Below are positions 37,701-49,700 of a stretch of DNA of 64,000 nucleotides, one piece after another. The translations under genes and the position numbers were made by a program. Under the pieces are notes generated by a model that saw only the letters and a list, made by a program, of their open reading frames with translations, had not been told where the DNA came from and ran no database searches. Source of the DNA: Escallonia rubra (Eukaryota > Streptophyta > Magnoliopsida > Escalloniales > Escalloniaceae); assembly GCA_033065855.1 (NCBI GenBank), contig JAVXUO010001034.1, positions 124,001 to 188,000 of the forward strand, in the 5' to 3' direction. How positions within the stretch are numbered: the stretch's first letter is position 1; each line of letters starts with the position of its first letter.

Positions 37701-40700
37701 AATATGTACAAAATCTCTATAATCTTGGTGGAAGCTGTTGGGAAGATTTGAGATCTAATACACCCCCTCAAGATGAAGGGGGTCGCGAGAGGACCTTCAG
37801 CTTGCTAGAAAGAAAACGGTGGGGGGAATATGATAAGCCTTTGGTAAAAATATCCGCAATTTGGTCATGGGTAGAGATGAACTGAACGTTCAGTTCTTTT
37901 TGACGAACCTTGTCACGAACAAAGTGAAAGTCAATCTCGATGTGCTTCATTCGAGCATGGAACACGGGATTGACAGATAGATATGTTGCACCAGTATTGT
38001 CACACCAAAGAATGAGAGATTGATGGAGGGGGAAACCAAGTTCAGTATGAAGAGAGCGGAGCCATGTGAGTTCAGAGGCACAATCGGCAAGAGCTTTATA
38101 TTCAGCCTCGATCAAAGAGCGAGCTACAGTACGTTGTTTACGAGAAGACCAAGAGATATATGGCAAAGCCCCCGGTGGATTTATGGTCGTCAACATTGCC
38201 AGCCCAATCAGCGTCAGTAAAGGCTTGTACATCCCAAAAGCGAGAACTAGTAAACATAAGACCATAATCAATTGTGCCGCAAAGATATCGAAGAATGCGT
38301 TTGACGTAACTCCAATGAGTTTCATTTGGAGAGTGCATGTATTGGTATGCCTTATTAACGGCAAAGGCAATATCAGGTCGGGTAAGGTTAAATATTGTAG
38401 GGCACCAACAACGGATCTGTAGCGTGTGGGATCAGAGAAGGGAGCATCCTCTGGCACAAATGATTTTGGAGGAGTAGAGACAGGGGTAAGGACCGGTTTG
38501 GAATGAGTCGTACTAGCTTTTGAGAGAAGATCAGTGATGTAGCGACGCTGAGATATGAACAAGCCAGTCGGAGCATAAGAAACTTCAATGCCCAAGAAAT
38601 AGTGAAGTGGACCAAGGTCTTTGATGGAGAATTCAGAGCGCATAGAGTTGATCAATGACGTTATTTGAGTAGATGAGTTCCCAGTGACAATGATGTCATC
38701 GACATAGACCAATATATATATGATAGTGCCAAAAAGATTGAGTACAAAGAGTGAGGGATCTGTCTGGGAAGGAACAAAACCTAACGAGACAAGAAAGGTG
38801 GAAAGATGATGGAACCATGCACGCGGTGCTTGTTCAAGGCCGTACATGGAGCGATGGAGTTTACAAACATGGTGAGGATGAGATGGGTCTGTGAAACCAG
38901 GGGTTTGGTGCATGTAAACCTCTTCAGTAAGAGAACCATGTAAGAAAGCGTTATTAACATCAAGTTGAGTTAAGGACCAGCCACGATTGACAGCGATGCT
39001 AAGGATAGTACGAATCGTGGTATGCTTGACAACTGGACTGAAGGTTTCCTCAAATTAAAGTCCACACCATGCTGTTGGTGGAAACCTTTAGAGACCAATC
39101 GAGCTTTATAACGCTTTAATGAACCATCAGCCCTTTTCTTCACCCGAACACCCATTTGCAACCCACAAGATTCATGTGAGGATGGTGAGGTACGAGGGAC
39201 CGAGTAACATTACGAAAGAGTGCATTAAATTATTCATTCATGGCATGGCGCCATTCAGGATGCTTTTGAGCTTGAGAGTAACAAATAGGTTCTGGGAGAG
39301 TAGTGGTTTCAGATAGGGATGCAAAGGGTCGTTTAGGTTTGGGATTCTTGTGTAAAGTCATAGGATGAGTACGAGTAGGGTTAGAGGAGGTGTTAAAGGG
39401 AGGATGGTGAGGGATGACAGAGACTGAAGGTACATGTGTGGGGGGTAAGGTGGAAGGAAGGTGAGCTGAAGTAGAAGTTTGAGAGGGGGGTGAAACAGCG
39501 GTGGGTGATGTACGTAGAGAGGATGGAAGACGAGTGGGAGCAAGAGCCCATGGTTGAGGTGGTGGTGGAGGATTACGAGGAGGAGGTGAGCCAAGAAGAG
39601 ATGAACCAGTGAACAGATAAGTAAACTCATCGAAGACGACATGGCGAGCAATATATATTTTGCGAGTCAGAAGATGAAGACATTGGTAACCTAAGCGAGT
39701 TAGACTGTAGCCAAGAAAGACACAAGGAGCAGAACTGTAGTTGATTTTATGCGCATTATAGGGGGTAAAAATGGGTAACATAGGCATCCAAAAAATTTAA
39801 GGAACTGATAATTTGGCGGAGATCAGGAAACAAGTTCAAAAGGGGACTTGTAGGTTGAAACTTTGGAGGGCATTCGATTGATTAAAAAGACAGCTGTTTC
39901 AAAAGCAAAATCCCATTAAAGTTGTGGCACCGATGCATGAGCCATAAAAGCGAGACCAGTCTCGACAATGTGACGATGATGACGCTCCACCACCCCTTGT
40001 TGTTCGTGAGTGTGGGGACATGAGCGGCGGTGAATAATGCCAATTTGAGGAAAAAAAAGTATGGAGTTTGCGATATTCACCGCCCGAATCAGTTTGGATT
40101 ACTTTGATTTTGCGCTCAAATTGGCGTTCCACCATGACTTGGAATTGCTTAAAAATAATTAAGACATCAGATTTACGAGCAATAGGATAATACCACAGAA
40201 ATTTTGAATAATCATCAAGAAATAGCACAAAATAGCGAAATCCATTCAAAGAAGAAATTGGAGCTGGTCCCTATACATCGTTGTGAATTAAATCAAGAAA
40301 ATGCGAGCTACAAGAATGGGTAACAGGCAAGGTACTCCGAGAAGCTTTTCCTAGTTGACATGAAGAACAAAGAGTCTGAAGCTTAGAGCTTGTGCATGGA
40401 AATTTATTTTCGAAGATGATGTGACGCAGGACACGAGCATGAGGATGACCAAGGCGCCAGTGCCAATCATCTACAGTAGTATGAACATCAGAAAGAGCAG
40501 TAGGCCTAGAGGAAAGAGATGATGGATGGACATCATTAAGACAGTACAAACTATTTTTACTCGGACCGCGAATAAGAGTAGCCCTCGTGACCTGATCCTT
40601 GACCAAAGAATATTTAGGATGGAATTCAAAAAAGACATTGTTGTCTTTAGTAAACTGCTGGACAGAGAGTAATGACTTGGAAAGAGAAGGAACATGGAGA

Positions 40701-43700
40701 ACATGAAAAGGGGAGCAGAATAAGTGTGAATTAGAGACTTGCCTATATATGAGAGATTTGAAGGGCTTTACCATTGCCAACATGAAGCTGATCATGGCCT
40801 TCGTATGGCTGCGTAGTGGTAAGCGAGTGCAAGTCAAGAGAGGCATGATGAGTTGCACCCGTGTCTGGAAACCACTGGAAGTCTTCAGGAAAGGTGTCAC
40901 TAGAGTGGTTGGTGTGGTAAGTAGCTGGTCTAGAAGTAGCAGAACGAGGATTTGAGGGGTTTTGGCAATAAAAACTATCATGAGATGTGGTATTGCAAAA
41001 CTTGCAATATCGTGGGCGATGGTTGAATCTACCGCCATGAGTGCCATCGCGTTTGTTACCACCACTATGAGGTTGAAAAGGCTCACTATTACGGCCTCCA
41101 CGACCACGGTTGCTACGATAAGGCCCATTGCCACGACCTCCTTGATGATGATTGTAATGGGTGCTAGGGGAATGAAAGGTAGAGTTGGGGTGCAAATTGC
41201 GGTGAGAGAGATAGGCAGAGGGCTGGGTATCGGGGATAGACGAGGTGGATGAAGAACTAATGTGAAGTTTGGTTAGATTGTCGGAATGCGAGAACTCATG
41301 ACTGAGAAGAAGGGAATGAAGTTCAGAAAATAAAATAGGCTCAGTCCTAGCACTGAGAGTAGTGACAAGATCTTTAAAATCTGGTTTCAATCCACGAAAT
41401 ACATAAACATTGAAGTCTTCAATAGAGATTGGTCTACCGGCAGAAGAGGGCTCACCAGAGATAGATTTGGCACGTTGAAGATAGGTAGAAACACTATCAT
41501 CCTTTTGATCAAGTTCATGAAGGTTTCTGTGGAGGCCAAGAATCCTTGTGTTAGATAGAGAGAGTTCAAAGATTTCTTGAGAACCTGCCATAGATCACGG
41601 CTGGTGTCGCAGCCAACAACAAGAGGGAGAATTTCCTCGGAGAGAGAAGAAAGTAACATGCTCAAGATTGCAGAGTCTTGACGGTGCCAAGGCAAAAATT
41701 CAGGATTGAGAATTGGCGTAGTCTCACCGGCGGGAACAAGGTGCTTCGGAGGAGGAAAGGTGGTGCCATCAACAAACCCAAAGTGATCTTGACTGCGAAG
41801 ATAGGGCACAAGTTGCATGCGCCAATAGAGGTAAGTTTTGGTGGTGAGTTTGAGAGAAATATAGTGATGGGCTTGAGAAAGAGTTGGAGAGGGAGAGGTG
41901 GAGTTAACTGAGGAGGAAGAGATACTGGAAGAAGCCATGTGAAAGGGAAAAAAAAGGTAATCGTTGGACAAAAGGCTCTGGTACCAACTTGGAACTAAAA
42001 CTTATGTATTGTTTTTCTCTCTCACACCCAATTGGTTGTGAGGTCTTTGCATTTAAAGAACTTACAGGATAATGAAGATAAGAATGATACAAATTTTAAA
42101 TACAAATTATGAAATGTAATCCTATCCTAACTAAACAGGATGTTAGCTAAATCTGTACAAAATCTCTATAATCTTGGTGGAAGCTGTTGAGAAGATTTGA
42201 GATCTAATACACACAGGGGCTTAGCCAGGATTTCATCCCAGGAGGTGCTAAAAATATATCGAAATTGATAAAAAAAATTATAAGTAAAATAGCACAAAAA
42301 AGGTGCATTTTTCGAAATAAAATACATTTTATTTTCAATATCAATCCATCAATTATCAATCAAATAACCTAATTAATAAAAACTATTTTATTCTTTTACT
42401 TTTTTAGTCATGTTTCATTATTGCTTTAACCTAATTTCAACCCACCATTCAACTAAATCACACATTCGATATCTCAATCCAATTGGGTCCCATCCTCCAT
42501 CAATCTTAATATCGCAATGCTAAACAATAACCATAATCAATATCTCAAGATTATCCATAATCAATGCTAAACATTATCCATAATCATTAATCAATGCTCA
42601 AGATTATCCATTCATTATGCTCAAGATTATCCATAATCCATTCCTAATTTCCTATGGCTATGAGCTATGATACTAAAAAGATAACAAACAAATTTTGGAG
42701 TTCTTGCCCACCGGAGTTCTTGGCCGCCGGTGGACTGTTGGAGACTTGGAGTGAGGACTGAACTGAAGGTTGGATCCAGATCCTGTGTCGTCGCCGACTC
42801 GCCGTCGGCGTAGATCTAGAAGACAGAGATAGCCCAGATCGTGGGCTCGCCGCCGGCCGCTTGTGTCGTGGGTTTGTGTCGGTCAGTCGGTGTCGTGCCG
42901 TCGTGGGTTTGTGGCTTCCGGAGTGAGGCGCCGGCCGCGCCGTGAGCAAGTTAGTCGGCCGTCGGTCGGGGAGAAGAGAGAGAGAGAGAGGTCGACAGGA
43001 GAGAGAGAGAGAGAGAGCCGAAGAGAAAGTGTGAAATTATGAAAAAAAAACTATATATAAATATATATTTTTTCAAAATCTGAGGGGGTACATTAGCCCC
43101 CCCTCGTACAAGCGTGGCTCCGCCCCTGAATATACAGCCTCTCTTCTAGAAATGTGCTGCTTGAGGTTTTTTTTTTTTTGGGGGGTGGTCCTTTTGACTA
43201 GCGACATCTCTATTTTGATTTTCTTGTCCATTTTTGTTATGCTTATGGATTAGGGTCCTCCAGATGGCTTTTGCTTGGTTATTTTATTCGGAACGAACTT
43301 AAAGGCGCTTATGATGTTTTGCCCACAAACCCATTGGCTTTTCTCAGTATCTCACATATAGGCGCACCTCCCTTTAATGTGCTACCCACAAACCCTATCA
43401 ACCCCACCCCCCGGCGTGCAACCAAGATTTGGAGTTTGTATGTTCCATGAATGCTCTTTTGGCCAAGACAAACGAACTATCTTGTAATGGAATCATGGTC
43501 AAGATGTGTGATAACCGAGATAACCTTTGCAAGTTAACAGTAGGGGACTGATCCTTTGTCATGTTCTTTTACAAGTATCAACTTTTGGGGATTTGCTCAA
43601 TTCCTCGGCTAGTTAATTAAACAACATAAAATGTATGGGATGATAAAGTTTTAACTTGTTTTTGGAAGTGGTATGACGAACATGGAAACTTTAGAGTTTC

Positions 43701-46700
43701 TCATCAATTTGTTATTAGTCCTCAAATTAATTATTTTTTTCGTATGTAATTTTGTATTAATTTTGCATTATGCCTTTTCACATTCCTATAACCAAATTAT
43801 TAATGCCATTTTCTTTCACCTAGAGTCAAATTTGGAAGTCCATTATTCGCTCAACTAGCTAGATTCGATGTAATATTTTAGTCCAACTATATACTATATA
43901 TGTGTTTTGCTAAAGCCAAGGAATTGTAGAGCACATCCATATTTCACTTGCCGAAATCTAGGAGGTCTAGTCGAGTTTAATACGGCTCTATTGGTACCTT
44001 ACAAGCTTAGTATTGCAAAGATTAGCACTTGAAATGCAGATCGACAAGCAGTCCAGAGCCTTGACATGGTGTTTTTTCATGGTTGCTGCTGGCTGCTGTC
44101 TTCACATAATTCCATTAAAAGATAGTTCGTTTATCTCGGCCAAGCAGGAATTTGGAACAACTTATTTGCCCCGATTTCAATTGTTTTTTTATCATTAGAG
44201 GTCTTCTTGCACTAGGTTAGGGACCTAGTTTCTCGGGAAGATTTTGATATTGGGCTGACAGATGCGTGCATATAGCCATCCGGTAGGATTTCTAGTTCAA
44301 CTGTAGTTATCAGCATCTACAGTTCCATTTCCATAAGGAAATATACTTCGGTACATTATGGAATAATAGAAGGAAGGAAAATGCTAAGTCTACCAGGTCT
44401 ATGCACCGCATGCTTATATCATGGTTTTACATGCTGATTGTACCATACAATCACTTCCCGGGCATGGAACCCTATCTACCTATACAAGTTTGTTCTTGGG
44501 ACCTTGTATACCCACAAATCCAGTGACAGAGAGCTTCATCCATGCATCAACTACTATTCGGAAATTGCAATGACAATGGATTCATCGTACTTACAAATTT
44601 TGAACTATTATTTCCACTAGACCTAAAGGTAAAACGGTTTGTTCAATAGTACACGTACATCCCGGCTAAGTATTTGCACTATTTTGCGAATATTTGAGAG
44701 AACTAGAAATTTGAAGTTGTCCATAGAAGTAGTATGAGAAACTCTATACCAACGAAATCCGATGGAAATTTCTTTTTACCTTTGGTGGCCAAGGAGGAGG
44801 AAAACTTATTTCCAAGCTTGTATATATCTAGGGTGAGGCTACTTGTTATACAGCAATTGCACTCAATAAATTAAAGGATGCGGTGATGAATATATATAGG
44901 TTTCTTCACTACTAAATTTTGCAGCGGGAGGATGAATGAAGAATGGGAGTGTACCTTGACTTGTGATCCTTGATTCAGCAGCTGATAATGTTCTTCTTTT
45001 GATTTATTGTATCGGTCGATCAATGATCTCATGCTGGTGTGACATGCCAAAAAAGGAAAAGAAGAGAGTGGTCAGATGAATGAATAATGTAATAACATGT
45101 AAAGTAATACCAGTTCCAACCAACAGTCAGACCTAATTTTCACTGTCTAGACCTATTCATGTTTAACATGCCGGCAAGGCAAGATATAGTAAACCGTTAT
45201 GGCGAAACCGTAATTCAAAGTAACCCCATCCGAAACCCACAACAAAAATCACTTATATACAATGAAAGACAAGAATTACGTGGTTCGGCTATGCCAACAT
45301 CCACAAAAATTGAAAGCTGTGGCATCTACTAATTACAAAGATAGCTCAATTGAAAAGGAAAAGGAGTTTAACCCCTAATTAAATTTGCCTTTTGAAGACC
45401 AGCACAATTGACTACTTATGCAACTACTTGGATAAAGCCACTTCGGTAGCTTCTTGATAAAATGAAAACAAAAATTAATGGTCACCAGAGTTGAATACAC
45501 TTCTTCGAACCCTAGGCTAGCTTAGCTAATCTCATCGGTTCTAATGGTAAAGCTAATCCCTATGAAGAAAGAGCTAGAAATGATTCCTAATTCAGTTAAA
45601 TCTGTGTTAAATTAGCAGGTATCAGCTAGTCTTTACACTTCCCTTTCTGTTATCCAATCATGCTTTCCGCTTCCATCGAATGGGAAATGAAAATAGAAAT
45701 TTCCATTCTTAGCTTACAAGTCCTTTTCTGATTAGTGCTATTCATTTATCCAAACCAGTTGTCAAGCGTACTCGTCCATCATGTCCTCAATTGGCCCACC
45801 CAAACCATTCTTATGAAAGAAAAAGTTGGTTGGACCTTGCATTGCCGCGTGCGACCATGCTTTTAGTGGCACAATAGTGTAATTATACGGAGTATATCTT
45901 TAGTGGCACTTTTGATAACATCTTTAGTGTAATTTTAGCGACGGTTTTAGAGCGTCATTTTATTACTTAATAAGGGTACATCAGCCTCAAGAGCGGATTT
46001 AATAAAACTAGGAGCTTTGCCACAATCCTCAACATGATCTAGAAAACATGGCAAACCTCTGAGTTACGCTATTCCCCATTCCCTCGACTACGGAGACGAA
46101 AACCTAGAAAGGCAACTCAAATGTAGTTTGATATCATCTACTTAAACTCCACGTGGAGAGAGACACTCCTCGACACTTCTCTTTTTATTCCAGGATCCGA
46201 ATTACATTCTACGTGTTTCCCACCAAAAGTACTTTTGATAAGCCTAGATCAACTGCCATGGTTGAGGCCTCCATTTAGCTCATTACTTGGCTAATTTAGC
46301 AATAGGCGTGACCTAAAAAGATTCTGAGAGACCTCTGACACGTTTTGACCGACCGCAAATTGCCTTGTATTACCTTATGTTTTGTATTAATTACCATGCA
46401 TATATATAATTGTCTTCGTTTACCTTTGAGTTTGCAACTATTTGTTTGAAGTTTTCCTCCTATACACGTTAGATTCAGGAAAATTGTGGCAACCTTTTGT
46501 ACGTAAGAAAAATCAAGCAACCTTTGAGGTACTTGGGAGTGTGGCGATTGCTGTGGAGCGAGTAGAAGTGGGTTGGGACATGTCAGGTGCAAGTACTTCT
46601 GCAATAGGCTCAAATATTTCCGGAATAGGTTTAGAAGGTGGAGAACATGATGAATTATCATAATGAACGAGAAGCAGAGGCAAGATATACGACGTGGTGT

Positions 46701-49700
46701 TTGTAGGAGAGAAACACATGTAACAAAACATATGCTCATAAAAATAACATCCCAGTGACAGATTTTGCATGTAGAAAGCTTGAAAACTGTAGATCTTTTG
46801 GCTACTTTTTTGACTTATAATTGTCTTTCTACATGTTACGTACCTTTATATACATACTTCCTTATTTATTGCTAAAGAATCCGCAGCATTTGTCCAAGCT
46901 ATAAGTTTCAAGAATGGCTTGATGCTATGTAGGCTGATCGAAAGGCAAACATAATGCGTGGTCTGTTGAATCTTTACCTCATGGAAAGAAAATTGTCTCC
47001 ACATATGGTTAATGAGACCTATGACAGTCCCTTTCTAGTATCTGACCTATTTACGAACTTTCTGAAGCCCAGGACATTTGTGAGTTTCAAGCTCGAACTT
47101 GAAGGGAAGTGTTACCATATGGACATTTAGTTTGATATTCTTATATAAGTCTTGGATTTATGAGAATCCGTATCAACCTTTTGTACATGTTTGTTCGAAA
47201 CCAATTAACATGAAAAGTTGACTCCTAAATCTCGCCATTAATCGCCTAATCAAGGATGTCAGGCATGAAAGTAAACCAACTTCTTATACTTACCTCTCAT
47301 TCCTTGAAATCTGTGTTCAATTTCCTCTCCTCAAGCTTCATGGCATGTTTGCTAGATGGCCCTAGATTGTATCACCCTTTTCACTCTTAAAATAGGAACT
47401 GAAGTGTTTGCCCCCAAAACCAAGGCACTTTCTTCGCATTTCTTTGTCTAACTATCAATAGCTTAGTGCTGTATCACAAAGCATCTCTAGACCTCAAACC
47501 CGAGAATCTCTCACGGCTTTCATCATTTCAAATCTTACTGATTAAGCATGCATATATAACATGTGAAACCCATGGAAAGCAATAACTATTTGCTTTCTTT
47601 CTCATGGTTCGTCCTTGCAAGTCGAAAGACAACTGCTATAAAGCAAATATGTTGCTCACCTTAGCTTTAAGCCTTGAATTATGCGTGGAAACACTAGCCA
47701 TTCCATAAAGTGGCAATATCTATGTTTTAATTACTTTTCTGAAAGATCAAGTTAATTCGGCGCATTTCCAACATCCATTTTCATGTCCTTTTGAAGATTT
47801 TCGAAGGCAATCAATTTGAAAATACGCGTACCTTGTACAATTATTGATTACATAAGTATAGCATAAAAATGTCATAATGTTCTACAAAAGCTTTACAAAT
47901 GTTTGAGATTAAAAATGTTATAGAGTGACCGGTGATTATTCTTATACCGTCATATAGATTATGGTAAACGGGAACGCTTGCAATTGCGTAATGTAACAAA
48001 AGGCTTAACTTACTTTATATTTTCTTTGGAGATAGTCGTTGAGTTCTTATTATGTAGTATATTCAGGTGATTATATAGCCTCACTAAGTCCTAAGTAGTT
48101 CATTTAAGAGTATAATACAACTTTGAACTTGTGAACTACGATGTTTATTTTCAAAATTTGATTTTTTATTTCAGATACTATTACAAACATTTTTTTTTTT
48201 TTTGGTATAAAAAGCATATCTAAGTGCTAGTAATCAGATTAACTTCTATCAAGTTAGTCAATTGATCACGTCAAGTGCTAAAAGTTTGTGAAGTCATATT
48301 GTAACATTTATTCAGTTTTATTCTTTAAAAGAATGCCGACGTGTATTATAGTTGCAATCACTAGAATCTAATTATATATATATGAAAGCCGAAGCTGAGA
48401 GAATATTGCCACGTCACCGCCTACGTGGACAGTCTTTTCTTTCACCACGTGGATTTAATTTATTTCTTATATAAAACTGATAAATTATTACTTTCCTTTT
48501 TTAATTTGGTTGTTAAATTGTCACTTCCCTTTTTGAATTTGATTCTCTCTCACCAATCTGTTGGAGTTTATCTTATCAATTAATTATCAAAACGTTAATT
48601 AACCTCATCATTTAAATTTAAAAGTAAATTTATAATTAGAGCATTCTAGTCGAGTTCCCATCATTTTTGCTTCCTCATTAATTCAATTTAAATCTGATTT
48701 CACAATCATTCGCAAAACGTTTGCACAAAATCAAAATATTTGAATAAAGTATACCTATTTATTGATATATCCTTTAATATTGCCAAGTAAATGCTTACTT
48801 GAAGTCTTCCCTTTTCTTGCATAAACTCTTCAAATTTGAAATAATAATCATATCTTTTATCTACATCCCTCCTTTACATATCCTACCTCTCTGATTTTGC
48901 TGAAAGTTTTGGTAATAAAAAAAATATTTATGAATATCACTCTTAACAATATTTGATTGTGTGACCGAACCTATTTAGTTTCTCTTTCTCAATAGTGTTT
49001 GACAACATGAAATGAATTTTTTTTTGTTTAATAAATTTTTGGTTGTTCTAGATGGAGCTCTCAGTTAAAATCACACCTTTATTTAGTTCGAGATTAAAAG
49101 TTATGGTGAAATCAAGTAGGCCGCCATGATCAATCTTAATGTACAATAACACGTAGTTATCGCTAATCAATTTAAAATTATGATTATTCCTTGAAAGGGT
49201 CAACAATTTATCAGCCTGTTGTCCACTCATATTACTTACAAACGTTTACCGCTTGGTTGGTGTTATTGTTGCATGTTATACATGTTCTTTTGATTTTATG
49301 TACATTAAGAAATTGTTTTAATATTATTGATAAAGCTAATGATAGTTTTAATTCAGTACTTTAATAGTTGTTGTACAACCCTCTGCATGCACTCGATGGA
49401 AAAATATTACATTTACGATCATGTGATATTATCGTTTTCTTCCCCTTCTTTTTGGATATAAGAACTTCACCAATAGAAATCATCTATGGTATAAAAATGG
49501 AAACCAAAATTTATTATTAGCATTTTGATTGTTCTTGATATTATTTCACTTTATTATGATTGGTACAATATAATTGAGTGAATATTTTTGCACTTAGCAT
49601 ATGTCGCTCCCCGTGTGCAACGCGCGGGTTAAAACTAGTTTGAATGAATGTCGGACGTATTGCTCATAAAAAAAGAATTAGTCTTATAAAAAAGTTTTAC

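Larger units (their letters stand above)
37538..42211 (-). mobile_element. Ty1/copia LTR retrotransposon in MADS intron 2
   Basis: 225-bp LTRs at 37538-37762 and 41987-42211 differ at 6 positions (2.7%), suggesting insertion about 1-2 million years ago at common plant rates. The 5-bp target duplication CACAG is perfect (37533-37537 and 42212-42216). On the minus strand the 5' LTR is followed directly by TGGTACCAGAGCC, a methionine-initiator-tRNA type primer-binding site. Next come gag (about 41940 down, with CCHC zinc finger), protease (DTGATHH), the integrase region, reverse transcriptase (YVDDI) and RNase H (ending IADIFTKGL). A G-rich polypurine stretch abuts the other LTR. That is the copia gene order. 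The coding part is broken, with roughly half a dozen breaks. It lies in the same orientation as the host MADS gene. Confidence 0.95.

Noticed and set aside
46880-47000. Possible second copia pol fragment on the plus strand
   Set aside because: Weak likeness to the segment before reverse transcriptase, but on the opposite strand to the neighbouring remnant and too degraded to support.
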